Shown here: positions 17,414 to 26,352 of the stretch, one piece after another | How the letters are laid out: every line of letters begins with the position of its first letter | Numbering within the stretch: position 1 is the stretch's first letter | Assembly: GCA_016718825.1 (NCBI GenBank) | Contig: JADKCL010000021.1 | Span: 1 to 64,000 of the forward strand | Length of the DNA: 64,000 nt | Direction: 5' to 3' | Origin: Bacteroidota bacterium | GTDB taxonomy: Bacteria; Bacteroidota; Bacteroidia; J057; JADKCL01 | Notes under the pieces: generated by a model | Seen by the model: the letters and a program-made list of their open reading frames with translations, nothing else | The model's database searches: none | Told to the model about the DNA's origin: nothing | Program-made: the position numbers and the translations under genes

Positions 17414-17870
17414 TTGGAATTCATGCTAATCGTAAAAGGGATGCAAATTGGCAATTGCCTCAATGCATGACTTTCCCAATGCATTTGCATTGGAATATGC
17501 CATCGATCCGATGATACCGGACAATGGAAAACGATTAACTAATCTTGGGGGGTTGCCAGATCGCCAAATCCACTTCAAGGGAGAAGCCAGACTGGTAGAT
17601 CGCAAGTGTTGGCGTCGAATGAAACTTTAGTTGGCTGATTGAATCCTTATTCGAGGCGGTTGAAACAAATTGTCCGCAACAGAGGCAAGTGCAGAAAGGT
17701 GAGCACATTTCTGATTCATGTGAATGATTGCCATGATCATCAATTGCAGCAATCGTAGTCTGAATGGGTTCATTGCATTCCTCTCCATCGCTGCATGGCA
17801 TGACGCTCAACAGCATAAAGTAAATACAAAGCATGAATCTTACCCAATTCATCGTGTAAATATACGACAG
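17226..17870 (-). repeat. Direct duplication, copy A (cusA start plus small Cys/His gene)
   Basis: This ~640-bp segment covers the first ~63 codons of the CusA gene, the leader between the genes and the whole small Cys/His-rich gene. A second copy in the same orientation lies at 21407-22050. Spacing between the two start codons is 439 bases here and 440 in copy B. Homology stops close to the start codon of the small gene, so the promoters differ. Confidence 0.88.
17535..17852 (-). CDS. Small Cys/His-rich exported protein next to CusA (DUF6660-like), copy A
   Basis: 105 residues starting at the ATG at 17852. The N-terminal hydrophobic stretch WVRFMLCIYFMLLSVMPC is a signal peptide or lipoprotein-like leader. 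The mature protein has clustered metal ligands: CSDGEEC, HGNHSHESEMC, then CTCLCC. The C-terminus ends WQPPKIS. It resembles a small Bacteroidota family found beside metal-efflux genes (I believe DUF6660), but the label is from memory. A sensing or metal-chaperone role is plausible. It precedes the CusA gene by 121 bases. 98 of its 105 residues match copy B at 21717-22034. Confidence 0.75.
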   Translation of the reverse strand: MNWVRFMLCIYFMLLSVMPCSDGEECNEPIQTTIAAIDDHGNHSHESEMCSPFCTCLCCGQFVSTASNKDSISQLKFHSTPTLAIYQSGFSLEVDLAIWQPPKIS

Positions 17871-18002
17871 ATTTTTATCGAATGCTGTCTCTACTACTAA
17901 AAAATTACAAATTAAAGAGTTATTTAGCAAGCTTAGCAAAAATGAAGCAAATTCGTAATCCCAAAAAGGTGCACTTTCTTCACTGTTTATAAATTCGAAG
18001 CT

Positions 18003-20222
18003 ATGAGGTACTCAATTGTAGTTGTTTTCCATTTGGTTATCTCGATGTCGTGCTTATTTGCCCAAACTGCTATCCCCCGCATGGATTCAGTCCGGGTCGT
18101 TGAAAACGCTACCCTACTTCGCAATCCAGATGCAGGTGGCTTCAATTTGCCAGAGTTTTCGAAAATTGACTTAGATTTGGATGGAATTCAAGACTTGTTT
18201 GTCTTTGACAGGTCGGGTCGCAAGAGGCTCACCTTCCTCAATCGTGGAACTGCTGGACAAATCGACTTCGACTTTGCCCCAGAATACATCGCCGCATTTC
18301 CTTCAGATAACGCGGATTTTGCCCTTTGCAGGGATTTCAACTGTGACGGCAAGGCAGACCTCTTTATTGGCACTTCAAACGGCATCAAAGTCTATGAAAA
18401 TACGTCAACAGCATCTTTGAGCTTCCGACTATATGCCGATACCTTACTTACCGACTATGGTGCTGGACCAGCCTTTCTTTACATTTTACAGGGTGATTTG
18501 CCAGACATGGTGGATGTTGATGGTGACGGAGACCTAGACTTGCTATGCTTCAATGCCACAGGGTCCATGGTGGAATGGCATAAAAATATGATTCTGGAAA
18601 ATACCGGGGGGTGCGATGGATTGGATTTAGTGGCAGCAGACCGTTGTTGGGGTAATTTTCTAGAAGACAACTTCAACCAAAGTCTAACGCTGGGGATCAA
18701 TTGCCGCACTTCTTCCCAAAATGTACAGCCTGAGAAGCCGAATGCCCATGCAGGCAGTACTTTGGCCGCATTTGACGAAGAACCAGATGGCGATCTTGAG
18801 TTGGTCATCGGTGACTTGGTTTACGATGGACTTACCTATGTCCACAATTCCGGTACGCCCGTAGATGCCGTAGTGGATTCTTTTGATTCAATCTTTCCAG
18901 AATACGATGCCTCCGTTTCAATCCCTATCTTTGTTGCTGGATTTTTCTTGGATGTGGACAATGATGGCAAAAGAGACATGATTGTCGCCCCGAATGTTGC
19001 AATTGTCTCTGCAAACTATGACAATAGCTGGTTTTACAAGAACATCCATCAAGGCAACGGCGTACTGCTAGAGCGCATCACCAAAAATTTCCTGACGGCA
19101 GAAATGGTGGACGTTGGCATGTGCGCTTATCCTGTACTCTTTGATCACAACGCAGACGGGTTATTGGACCTTATTGTCGGGAACTATTCCCGCAAGCTCA
19201 ATAATGCAAGTATTAGTTCTGGCCTTGCATTATATGAAAATACGGGAACATCCACATCTCCAGAGTTTACCCTCACCACCCGCAACTATGCAAACCTCGC
19301 CAATGCCTTCATCCCTGCCAACTTTGGGATGACACCTGCCTTTGGCGACCTGGATGGTGATGGTGACAAAGACCTCATTGTTGGAGATGCTGACGGCTAT
19401 ATTCACTTTGTCGAAAACACTGCCGGCCCTGGGCAGCTAGCCAGTTTTCCAAATGTAACTTCCCAATATTTCAGCATTGACATTGGCCAGTTTGCTACGC
19501 CAGCGATTGCAGATGTCGACAGGGATGGTGACCCTGATTTAATCGTGGGCGAATTGTCAGGCAATTTGAATTATTTTCAAAATACTGGTACCCCTCAAGC
19601 CCCAATATTCAGTAGCAGCCCAACCGATGCAGCCTGGGGTGCCGTGGACGTGGATCCCATCTGCTGCACTGGTTTCAGCGTGCCGTTCATCTTTGAAAAT
19701 CCAGCGTCAGGCCGCTTGGACATGATAGTTGGATCTGAAACCGGGAATCTTTTTTATTACAATGACCTTGAAAGTGACTTGGGTGGCATTTTCACTGTTG
19801 ATCAGACCAACTTTGGTGACATAGACGAAGGACAACGCACAGCAATCGTGGGGCAAGACCTGAATGGGAATGGTGTTTGGGATTGGATTGTGGGAAACGT
19901 GCGAGGTGGCCTTGGGTTTTTTGAAGGCAATGGCCTGATTACAAATGAAGCTGAAAGTGAATTGAACACTAAACTGGATTGGACAATTTATCCTAACCCG
20001 AGCACGGGAACCGTGACAGTAAAAACGAATTCCGATGCACGTGGTAGCCTATGCTTAACCATCTGTGACCTCCAAGGACGGGAAATTCTAATCCATGATC
20101 TAAGTTCCGCGAAGAAAGAGATAGAATTGGACCTGTCAAAATTCTTGCCAGGAATTTATTTCTTGCACATCGACATGAATGGCAGATTCAAGCGTGTAAA
20201 GCGGCTAGTGATTCTTCGTTAG
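18003..20222 (+). CDS. Secreted FG-GAP/VCBS-repeat protein with T9SS sorting domain
   Basis: 739 residues, signal peptide ending F-A-Q at about residue 21. The body is a beta-propeller of FG-GAP/VCBS repeats with Ca-binding DxDxDGxxD loops, for example DLDLDGIQDLFVFD, DVDGDGDLDLLCF, DLDGDGDKDLIVGD and DVDRDGDPDLIVGE. The C-terminal ~80 residues (WTIYPNPSTGTVTV, ending with FLPGIYFLHI and VKRLVIL) are a type A T9SS sorting domain. It is a surface or released protein of unknown ligand. The gene lies between the two copies of the metal-locus duplication and is divergent from copy A. Confidence 0.88.
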   Translation: MRYSIVVVFHLVISMSCLFAQTAIPRMDSVRVVENATLLRNPDAGGFNLPEFSKIDLDLDGIQDLFVFDRSGRKRLTFLNRGTAGQIDFDFAPEYIAAFPSDNADFALCRDFNCDGKADLFIGTSNGIKVYENTSTASLSFRLYADTLLTDYGAGPAFLYILQGDLPDMVDVDGDGDLDLLCFNATGSMVEWHKNMILENTGGCDGLDLVAADRCWGNFLEDNFNQSLTLGINCRTSSQNVQPEKPNAHAGSTLAAFDEEPDGDLELVIGDLVYDGLTYVHNSGTPVDAVVDSFDSIFPEYDASVSIPIFVAGFFLDVDNDGKRDMIVAPNVAIVSANYDNSWFYKNIHQGNGVLLERITKNFLTAEMVDVGMCAYPVLFDHNADGLLDLIVGNYSRKLNNASISSGLALYENTGTSTSPEFTLTTRNYANLANAFIPANFGMTPAFGDLDGDGDKDLIVGDADGYIHFVENTAGPGQLASFPNVTSQYFSIDIGQFATPAIADVDRDGDPDLIVGELSGNLNYFQNTGTPQAPIFSSSPTDAAWGAVDVDPICCTGFSVPFIFENPASGRLDMIVGSETGNLFYYNDLESDLGGIFTVDQTNFGDIDEGQRTAIVGQDLNGNGVWDWIVGNVRGGLGFFEGNGLITNEAESELNTKLDWTIYPNPSTGTVTVKTNSDARGSLCLTICDLQGREILIHDLSSAKKEIELDLSKFLPGIYFLHIDMNGRFKRVKRLVILR

Positions 20223-20397
20223 TTACTCTAAGAAGTCGTTGGTCATGTCATAAGTGCACCACATGCCTAGTATTGTTTAGGTGGTCAGACGTTGAGTGCC
20301 GACTTTACGGCTGCCCATCCATGGTGAAAGCCCAATTTTAAGGATGGCTTTGCCTTTGAAGGAATCCACTGAAGGTTGCGATACCCGAAGGCCGGGC

Positions 20398-21114
20398 CTA
20401 TTCAAAATTGATATTGAGCACGAGCAACTGAGAGAAAAGGTCAGAAATAGCACGGGGGAATCGTGTACGCTCTGGAACATAAATGTTTTGCAAGCCCCGA
20501 GTAAACCTTAATTCGGGTGAGAGTTTTAGTTTTTCTCCATAGATATCCACCCCCACAGAGGCCAGGTATTGCAGGTCAAAGCTTTTAACCTTGAGCAAGT
20601 CGGGATCGTTTAGCACTTTTTTGCTGCTTGCTAGGTTCAGGGATGGTTGTAGGCCAAACATCACCCAAACCCGCAGGTTCTTATGGAAATCGCTTTTAAA
20701 TTTGATCGCCAATGGCATGTTCAAATTGCTCGACTCGATCTTTTTGCGTACCACAGGTTCCGCATTGGTCGTGGTGGAGTCCAAATAAAAAAGGAAATCG
20801 CGTTCCTCCAAGGAAACGGATGGCATGAAACGCAGATCCCAATGGTCGGCTAAGTTCAAATTGGTAATCAGGCCCAGATATACACCAGGCTTAGGAACCA
20901 GTTGCACACTATGTACCACGATGCCCGTGGATTGATCAAATTGGTTAATCTGAGCAGTCATGTCATAGCGGGCGAGGCACATCCCCATCGTAAAGCCCAG
21001 ATTGAAAGGGCGTTGGTCAAAATAATGTGAGGTCTGAGCCTGCAAATTGCAAATAGCCAAACACCACACCAATCCCAGAGGAAGGATTACTTTTCTAATA
21101 GATTCAACATGCAT
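20398..21114 (-). CDS. porT: PorT-like outer-membrane beta-barrel protein (T9SS component)
   Basis: 238 residues from the ATG at 21114; a TTG at 21120 is a possible earlier start. A signal peptide ends NLQAQ. The mature protein begins YFDQRPFNLGFTMGM and continues with PKPGVYLGLITNLNLADHWDLRFMPSVSLEERDF, LPLAIKFKSD-type and SPELRFTRGLQNI segments. This matches the pattern of PorT, an outer-membrane barrel required for T9SS in Porphyromonas and Flavobacterium. The assignment is from motif pattern only. It fits the many T9SS cargo proteins in the window. It is not in an operon with other T9SS genes here. Confidence 0.65.
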   Translation of the reverse strand: MHVESIRKVILPLGLVWCLAICNLQAQTSHYFDQRPFNLGFTMGMCLARYDMTAQINQFDQSTGIVVHSVQLVPKPGVYLGLITNLNLADHWDLRFMPSVSLEERDFLFYLDSTTTNAEPVVRKKIESSNLNMPLAIKFKSDFHKNLRVWVMFGLQPSLNLASSKKVLNDPDLLKVKSFDLQYLASVGVDIYGEKLKLSPELRFTRGLQNIYVPERTRFPRAISDLFSQLLVLNINFE

Positions 21115-21375
21115 ATACAAAACATCAATGGCTTAAGCGTGCGCATCCTGCAAGCACAGATTTTCGAAGTTTTCAATTCTGACTTCAATTTCCACCTCAA
21201 AGTTGGGGCTAATTTATCGACACACGCCTATTTTTTTTCCCTTGCCTCCAAAGCAGCATGATTTACGTGAAGAGCTCCTTTCAATAGAGGTAAAATCAGT
21301 CAGTCTTTTCAAAAATTAACCAATATTCACAGCTGCCTTCCACTTGCAATCCCGATTTTACATTGGTAGGCCGCT

Positions 21376-21594
21376 TCATTGTCGTTCAGAAAGCTCATTT
21401 AAACTCTGCTCCACCTCTTGCGACGCTAGCGTGGGAGATAAAGTAATGATCTGGACTTGGTTGTTGGTGATATCCGGCAGGGCATCGATGGGCAACCTCG
21501 ACAGAGCGTAAACACCCACGACCACCAATGCCAGCGTGAACAAGCCAACAATGAACTTGTTCTTGATGCTCAAGTAAATGATCTTGTCTAACAT
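21376..21594 (-). pseudogene. Truncated duplicate of the CusA N-terminus
   Basis: 72 codons. The first 63 match the CusA gene at 17413 with four amino-acid changes (A25V, S30A, S52L, T58S). After E-V-E-Q the sequence diverges into SLNELSERQ and stops. It keeps the first membrane helix but cannot pump. It is the broken end of duplication copy B. Confidence 0.92.
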
Positions 21595-22050
21595 TTGGGA
21601 TATATGCTAATCGTTAAAGGGATGCAATTTGGCGCTTGCCTCAATGCATGACTTTCCCAATGCATTTGCATGGGAATATGCCATCGATCCGATGATATCG
21701 GACAATGGAAAAACGATTAACTAATCTTGGGGGGTTGCCAGATCGCCAAATCCACTTCAAGGGAGAAGCCAGACTGGTAGATCGCAAGTGTTGGCGTCGA
21801 ATGAAACTTTAATTGGCTGATCGATGCCTCATCCGAGGCAGTTGACACAAATTGTCCGCAACAGAGGCAAGTGCAGAAGGGTGAGCACATTTCTGATTCA
21901 TGTGAATGATTGCCATGATCATCAATTGCTGAAATACTGGTTTGAATGGGAGCATTGCATTCCTCTCCATCGCTGCATGGCATGACGCTCAGCAGCATAA
22001 AGTAAATACAAAGCACGAATCTTACCCAGTTCATTGGTGCAAAGATATAC
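21407..22050 (-). repeat. Direct duplication, copy B
   Basis: Second copy of the 17226-17870 segment, same orientation. One end is inside the CusA reading frame, and the other stops near the small gene's start codon. The copies bracket the FG-GAP gene and PorT. Homologous recombination between them could delete or duplicate those two genes. Confidence 0.88.
21717..22034 (-). CDS. Small Cys/His-rich exported protein (DUF6660-like), copy B
   Basis: 105 residues, an intact paralogue of the protein at 17535-17852. It differs at seven positions, which are clustered in the two linkers (E28A, T33S, A35S and an NKD-to-DEA change near residue 68). All Cys and His residues are kept. The partner CusA gene beside it is destroyed, so this copy is an orphan. 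Unlike copy A it has a textbook Bacteroidota promoter directly upstream, so it is probably expressed on its own. Confidence 0.78.
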   Translation of the reverse strand: MNWVRFVLCIYFMLLSVMPCSDGEECNAPIQTSISAIDDHGNHSHESEMCSPFCTCLCCGQFVSTASDEASISQLKFHSTPTLAIYQSGFSLEVDLAIWQPPKIS

Positions 22051-22070
22051 TCTTTTCGTACGCTTCCAAA
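22040..22070 (-). promoter_or_regulatory. Bacteroidota-type promoter for the copy B Cys/His-rich gene
   Basis: On the minus strand TTTG (complement of CAAA at 22067-22070) is followed, after a 19-base spacer, by TATCTTTG (complement of CAAAGATA at 22040-22047). This is the -33 TTTG / -7 TAnnTTTG pair of the Bacteroidota housekeeping sigma factor. The start codon at 22034 is only about 6 bases further, so the transcript would be leaderless or nearly so. Copy A lacks this pair. Confidence 0.65.
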
Positions 22071-22241
22071 CGCAGATGACTAATTGCCAGACTTGCGACG
22101 TGGCAATGTCCATGCCAATTTTTAGAGCAAGCGCCAGCCTTCAAAATTGAAATTTCTACTTTCCAAATGCCAAACTTGGCGATCCAAAATTGATGCAGGA
22201 AGGTTGACTTTCCATCCTTAGATAGATAAGTTCCATGCTTA

Positions 22242-22760
22242 GAGGTTCACTTTTGAACCTCTAACCATCAAAGTTGAACCTCGGTTATTCAAAATCGATG
22301 GTCAGAGGTTGACTTCTCATCTTCTGACGATCGACATTGATGCTCAGAGGTTGACTTTTGATCCTCAGACATTCAAATTCGATGCTTGGAGCATGACTTT
22401 TGATCCTCAAACATTCAAATTCCATGCTCAGAGGTTGACTTTTGAACCTCAGACATTCAAGCTCCAACCCCTGACAAAGACCATTCAACGTTGAACATTG
22501 ACCTTTGAATGATTTTGCTTCAAGCGTGATGCGCTGTCCATGAAGCATGAACCTCGGGCCATCATCGGTCAACCCCAAGGGCATGAACGGCGAAGCTCCG
22601 TCATTCAACATCGATGCTTGGAGCAAAACTTTTGAACCTCAGACATTCAAATTTGAATGTTGAACATTCAAATTCGATGCTTGGAGGATGACCTTTGAAC
22701 CACCAACATTCAACATCGATGCTCGGAGCATGACTTGTTGACAGCTGTGCATCAACGGTC
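22242..22760. repeat. 42-bp minisatellite-like tandem repeat with 63-bp steps
   Basis: Degenerate units begin GAGgttGACTTTTGAaCCTCAGACATTC. Starts fall at 22242, 22305, 22347, 22389, 22431, then 22621, 22684 and 22726. Steps are 42 bases, or 63 (42+21). Each unit contains a short inverted repeat (GAGGTT...AACCTC). Both strands stay partly open because 42 is a multiple of three, but no start, RBS or codon pattern supports a protein. It is not a CRISPR: units abut and there are no unique spacers. Confidence 0.75.
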
Positions 22761-22962
22761 AACCCCTCGGGCATGGCACTTCAACCTCGGAGCATGGCCG
22801 ATGAATGAAAACGCTTCAAGCGTCAATGAAATTCCTTCGATGCTCAATGTCAGGGGTTCGATCCTGATATTTTCGGGTTTTTTGCTGGAAAAATTGGGAT
22901 TGCTGAGGGAATGGCGGGCTAAACATGCGAAATGCAATCAAAGCCGCTTCGCTTTTGCTTTG

Positions 22963-23099
22963 CTCCAGCGGTGCGCAGTCTAGGTAGCGCAAGGCGCGTG
23001 TTGTATGATCCCCCTTCCCGATTTTCGGCCGCGCCAAAAATCGGGAAGGGAATAAAAAAATGGTTCATTGCCGGCTACCTAGACGCCGCCCCGCTGGGG
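22963..23099. repeat. Nested palindromic element (three concentric stems)
   Basis: Outer arms CCAGCGG (22965-22971) and CCGCTGG (23091-23097), middle arms GTCTAGGTAGC (22978-22988) and GCTACCTAGAC (23074-23084), and inner arms CCCTTCCCGATTTT (23012-23025) and AAAATCGGGAAGGG (23037-23050) all pair perfectly and concentrically. The element could fold as one long imperfect hairpin of about 135 bases. Size and structure fit a MITE/REP-type element or a structured RNA. No transposase is present. Confidence 0.75.
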
Positions 23100-23197
23100 A
23101 AAAACGGTGTGGGCAAGGGTGTGGTCAAATAGCCGCAAACCGTATGCCCATACCCACACATCGCTGCTAGGCAATCCTGCCAGTTTATCCGCCAAAC

Positions 23198-23422
23198 TGC
23201 CCGTTCGTCCAGAATATGTACCGTTCGTCCAGAATCGGTGCGAGCAACGGCGAGGGTGTGAGAGATGATTTGGTCACGGCATTCGGTTTGGAAACGGCTC
23301 AAAATGGGCATTTTGAGGCAAAACTCCCAGACACACTCACACTTTACACTCACTCGCCGCGCTAGCGGCCCGTGCCCGTTTGTCCAGAATATGTACCGTT
23401 CATCCTGAAATCGGTTTGAGCA
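23198..23422. repeat. 49-bp direct repeat in the gene-free tract
   Basis: TGCCCGTTCGTCCAGAATAT at 23198, continuing GTACCGTTCGTCCAGAATC to 23246, recurs with a few changes at 23374-23422. Inside each, the word CCGTTCGTCCAGAAT is itself repeated. A third, weaker copy starts near 23528. Nothing coding is visible between 22051 and 23750 apart from these repeats. Confidence 0.65.
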
Positions 23423-23750
23423 GGGGTCTGCGGCATCTAATGGGCGTAGAGGCTGATTTCAGTGTGAGCTCGAGTGTGAGAGCACAGATTTGGGCAGCGC
23501 AGATCCTTCGCTTCGCTCTGGATGACATGCCCGTTCGTTAAGTCAAACGACCACTTCGTCCTTCCAGGTGTACCGTTTGTACATTTGTCCAATTTTCACT
23601 TTTTACATTGTTTATCATTGCAAAGTCTTCGGGAACGGCCGCAAGGGACAAAGGCCAATTCCGCGTTCTTTTTCATTAACTCAACCGATGGTCCCCGTAT
23701 CAGGACGCTTACCTGAACAAATCTTTATCATCTCAAAATACCATTAACCT

Positions 23751-24317
23751 ATGGCATTTTCAGACGTTCAGACCGGGCTTGATGCCGTTAGGCTCGCCCG
23801 GATTGCTCAGAACCTTACTGCCTTGGAGGCCGACTTGGACTTTGTGATCAAGTTGACCGCAGCGCAACGCAGCAAGATGTACTCCATTGGCAATAGCCGC
23901 TTCAGCTTTGTAGAAAAGGCGTTGCGCTTTGCCAAGCAGTTTCCAAACCTCTTGCCGGGGTTCCGGAACCTGACAAACTTCGTTCGGATTTCAAACGACT
24001 ATTCCAGTCTGCTTCCAGTTTTTGACCGCGTGAAGACGCTGTATGAGAAGCTGGACGACACCGTGATGCAAATCGGTGGCAACTACATCGACTACTCCTT
24101 GACCTTCTACGACAATGCGAAGGCAGCAAGGGATGGCGATGAGCCCGGCACCGAAGTTATTTGCAAGGAATTGGGAAGCCACTTTGTGCGCAAAAACGGC
24201 AAAGAGGTTTTGGCCGAAGAACCTGAAACCGAGACCGAAACCGTCAATGAAAACGGAAAAACCAACGGTGGCAACATCCAGGTCCTGATTCCAGGCAACG
24301 AACAGCAGAACTCCTAA
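23751..24317 (+). CDS. Hypothetical helical protein
   Basis: 188 residues, family not recognised. No signal peptide or membrane helix. Residues 5-135 are amphipathic helices (for example LARIAQNLTALEADLDFVIKL and RVKTLYEKLDDTVMQIGGNYI). A variable acidic/polar tail (EEPETETETVNENGKTNGG) follows. It is a stand-alone gene with its own strong intrinsic terminator. It follows 1.7 kb of repeats. Confidence 0.7.
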   Translation: MAFSDVQTGLDAVRLARIAQNLTALEADLDFVIKLTAAQRSKMYSIGNSRFSFVEKALRFAKQFPNLLPGFRNLTNFVRISNDYSSLLPVFDRVKTLYEKLDDTVMQIGGNYIDYSLTFYDNAKAARDGDEPGTEVICKELGSHFVRKNGKEVLAEEPETETETVNENGKTNGGNIQVLIPGNEQQNS

Positions 24318-24410
24318 CCCGCACTTGCTACCCCGACTTCCCTAACCGGAAGCGATGGGCGACTGCTTGCAGGAGCCTACTCTTACCAAGGATTCTATTT
24401 TTTTAATATT

Positions 24411-24447
24411 GCGATAGCCTGCTTTTTGTGGGCTATCGCTGTTTTTT
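24411..24447 (+). terminator. Rho-independent terminator
   Basis: GCGATAGCC (24411-24419) pairs with GGCTATCGC (24431-24439) and is followed by TGTTTTTTG. It lies about 95 bases after the helical-protein gene at 23751. Confidence 0.85.
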
Positions 24448-24460
24448 GGGGGTAGCGGGA

Positions 24461-25066
24461 TCAAAGCCTGATCCCAAGGTTCAGCTGCAAGGGAAGATAT
24501 GGGCCAAAGTACCGTCCCGACCCGTAGGGAACTACTTGCCTCGTCATGATTCCGCAACCAAAGCCGATCACTGGCTCGACAAAGAACCGCTTCGCAAAGC
24601 TTTGGGTGTAGGCAAGATTCACAATGAGATCGAATTCGGTGCCTTTGATCGAAGAAATCCCAGGGCTATTCGTGGGAAGGCTCCCCCAGCAGTCGCCTTC
24701 CATGTTGAACCGCTGATAAAACAAGTTTGGCCTGAGCGCCAATTCCTTGAGTACCCAGACAGGAATGGAGATTCTCATGCCAGCATAGACACCCCAATTG
24801 TTGCGTTGGCAATAGTCTTCGGGATCCTTCGAGAATAGTTTGCGCATCGGAGGAAATGTCGGATGAATGAACTCCGAACCGCCACCAACAAATACACCGA
24901 TTCGATTGCTCAGGCTGTACTCGATGTCGCCGATCAGGTCAAGGTTGAAGGCTCCAAGGGTGTTCACACGAATGGCAAAGCGATGTTGTGGTTTGACCCT
25001 TTCCTGCGAATAGCCTTTGATGCCAAAGCCAACTACGATTGCTAGGAAAACGAAAATGGATTTCAT
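24461..25066 (-). CDS. Outer-membrane beta-barrel protein
   Basis: 201 residues. A signal peptide ends GYSQ at about residue 21. Alternating hydrophobic/polar strands follow (RFAIRVNTLGAFNLDLIGDIEYSL, GVYAGMRISIPVW, FVEPVIGFGCGIM), ending in QLNLGIRL, a barrel-type last strand. It resembles DUF3575-like small barrels. Function unknown. A second, similar barrel is at 26353-27003, with a protease between them on the same strand. Confidence 0.7.
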   Translation of the reverse strand: MKSIFVFLAIVVGFGIKGYSQERVKPQHRFAIRVNTLGAFNLDLIGDIEYSLSNRIGVFVGGGSEFIHPTFPPMRKLFSKDPEDYCQRNNWGVYAGMRISIPVWVLKELALRPNLFYQRFNMEGDCWGSLPTNSPGISSIKGTEFDLIVNLAYTQSFAKRFFVEPVIGFGCGIMTRQVVPYGSGRYFGPYLPLQLNLGIRL

Positions 25067-25138
25067 GACGGATTCATTTAGATGAAGCTGACTGCCACAG
25101 ATACGCCTAGAAAAAGGTTTGCTTCCAAATTCAGCTGA

Positions 25139-26347
25139 TTATCGATTGCTTACCATTTTGATTGTCTTCGTTGACCACGGACTCACAACCCTTGCAAGGT
25201 AAATTCCCGACGTGGGTGCATCAAATCTGAGTGCATGGTTTCCCACTGCTAGCAACTTGTTATGAAGCAAAACAGCCACTTCCATGCCTTTTGCATCGAC
25301 AACGGTCACTGTGACAGGCGTTTCTTTGCCGATAACCGTGATGGTAATGCTCGCCTCTGAGCCAAAAGGGTTTGGGTAAACACTCACGGCAAGGTCACGT
25401 GTTACGGTTGGCTTTCTTTTGAAGGCTGGACAGTCACCCCCTTGCTGAAACCATGCTGTCGGGCGCATCGTCTCAAGGCAAAGCTGCATTCTGCCCTTTT
25501 GACATTCAGTGAATTCTGTGCGGCAATCATCCTTGGCATAGCCCATGAAGTTGTGCAATGGATCCTTTTTATCCGGGCTATCGCCGTGGCACGTATTCCT
25601 TGCAAGTGGACATTTTCGGTATTCCTCCTCTTGAGGCGGGGTATCACAGCAGCAGTCGCCCTCCGTCGCGCATGTGGCTGCATCGTCACATCCATTTTGA
25701 AACACATGAAGTAAACTTAGCCAATGGCCAACCTCATGCACCATCGTACGACCCATGTTGTAGTCGTCATTGGTTGCGATATTACCTGTTGTCCCAAAAA
25801 AGTAACTCCTGATGACAATGCCGTCCAACTGCGGGGCAATTCCAAGTTGCTGAGGAAAGCTAGAATAGCCGTAAACAAATGTATTGGATACTGTCACAGT
25901 ATTTACCACCCACACATTAAGGAATATGTTCGGGTCTTCTTGGATAGAATCTTTCAAAATGGCCGCATTGGTCGTTCTTTCAATATTGATCAAATTGGGC
26001 AATAGAACCCGATTGACACCTGCCAAGCAAAATTGAATCTCAGTGTCCACCCCTCCCGATTCACCCCTGAAATCAGCATTTAGCTGGTCGATTTGCGAGG
26101 TGATTTGGGCAAGGCTGATGTTGTGCGGGTCGTTCGGCTCAATAGAATAGATCACATGAACTGCTATTGGGATAACCTTAACGATGCCTGTAATCTTATT
26201 TGCCCGCTGTTGGGCAGCCAAACCAAACTGAATATCGCTCGGGCTTAGAACATCTGGATTCTTGGTGCCACATGTCAATTCCTGCCCAGACAAACGCGTA
26301 TAAAACACGACCAAGCACAGCGTGGTAAAGAGGGTGAACTTTCTCAT
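25139..26347 (-). CDS. Secreted M43-type metalloprotease with T9SS sorting domain (variant zinc motif)
   Basis: 402 residues, signal peptide ending LSGQ. The zinc motif is HEVGHWLSLLH (H204, E205, H208, H214). The family consensus HExxHxxGxxH has glycine where this protein has serine (codon AGT). The Met-turn region reads HNFMGYAKDDCRTEFTECQKGRM. A C-terminal sorting domain (VSVYPNPFGSEASITI, ending GIYLARVVS and TIKMVSN) directs it to T9SS. It is much shorter than the protease at 1082 and lacks PKD repeats. All three zinc histidines and the glutamate remain, so activity is plausible. Confidence 0.87.
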   Translation of the reverse strand: MRKFTLFTTLCLVVFYTRLSGQELTCGTKNPDVLSPSDIQFGLAAQQRANKITGIVKVIPIAVHVIYSIEPNDPHNISLAQITSQIDQLNADFRGESGGVDTEIQFCLAGVNRVLLPNLINIERTTNAAILKDSIQEDPNIFLNVWVVNTVTVSNTFVYGYSSFPQQLGIAPQLDGIVIRSYFFGTTGNIATNDDYNMGRTMVHEVGHWLSLLHVFQNGCDDAATCATEGDCCCDTPPQEEEYRKCPLARNTCHGDSPDKKDPLHNFMGYAKDDCRTEFTECQKGRMQLCLETMRPTAWFQQGGDCPAFKRKPTVTRDLAVSVYPNPFGSEASITITVIGKETPVTVTVVDAKGMEVAVLLHNKLLAVGNHALRFDAPTSGIYLARVVSPWSTKTIKMVSNR

Positions 26348-26352
26348 GTCAA

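Noticed and set aside
22285..22626. 113-codon minus-strand frame with repeats of LECLRIKSQPLS
   Set aside because: The repeat is the 42-bp minisatellite read in frame. The plus strand is open as well, and no ribosome site or gene context supports it.
22242..22760. CRISPR array
   Set aside because: Units directly abut at 42 or 63 bases with no unique spacers, the repeats are degenerate, and there are no cas genes.
22845..22875. tRNA T-arm-like sequence (GGTTCGATCC)
   Set aside because: No acceptor stem, anticodon arm or D-arm can be formed around it.
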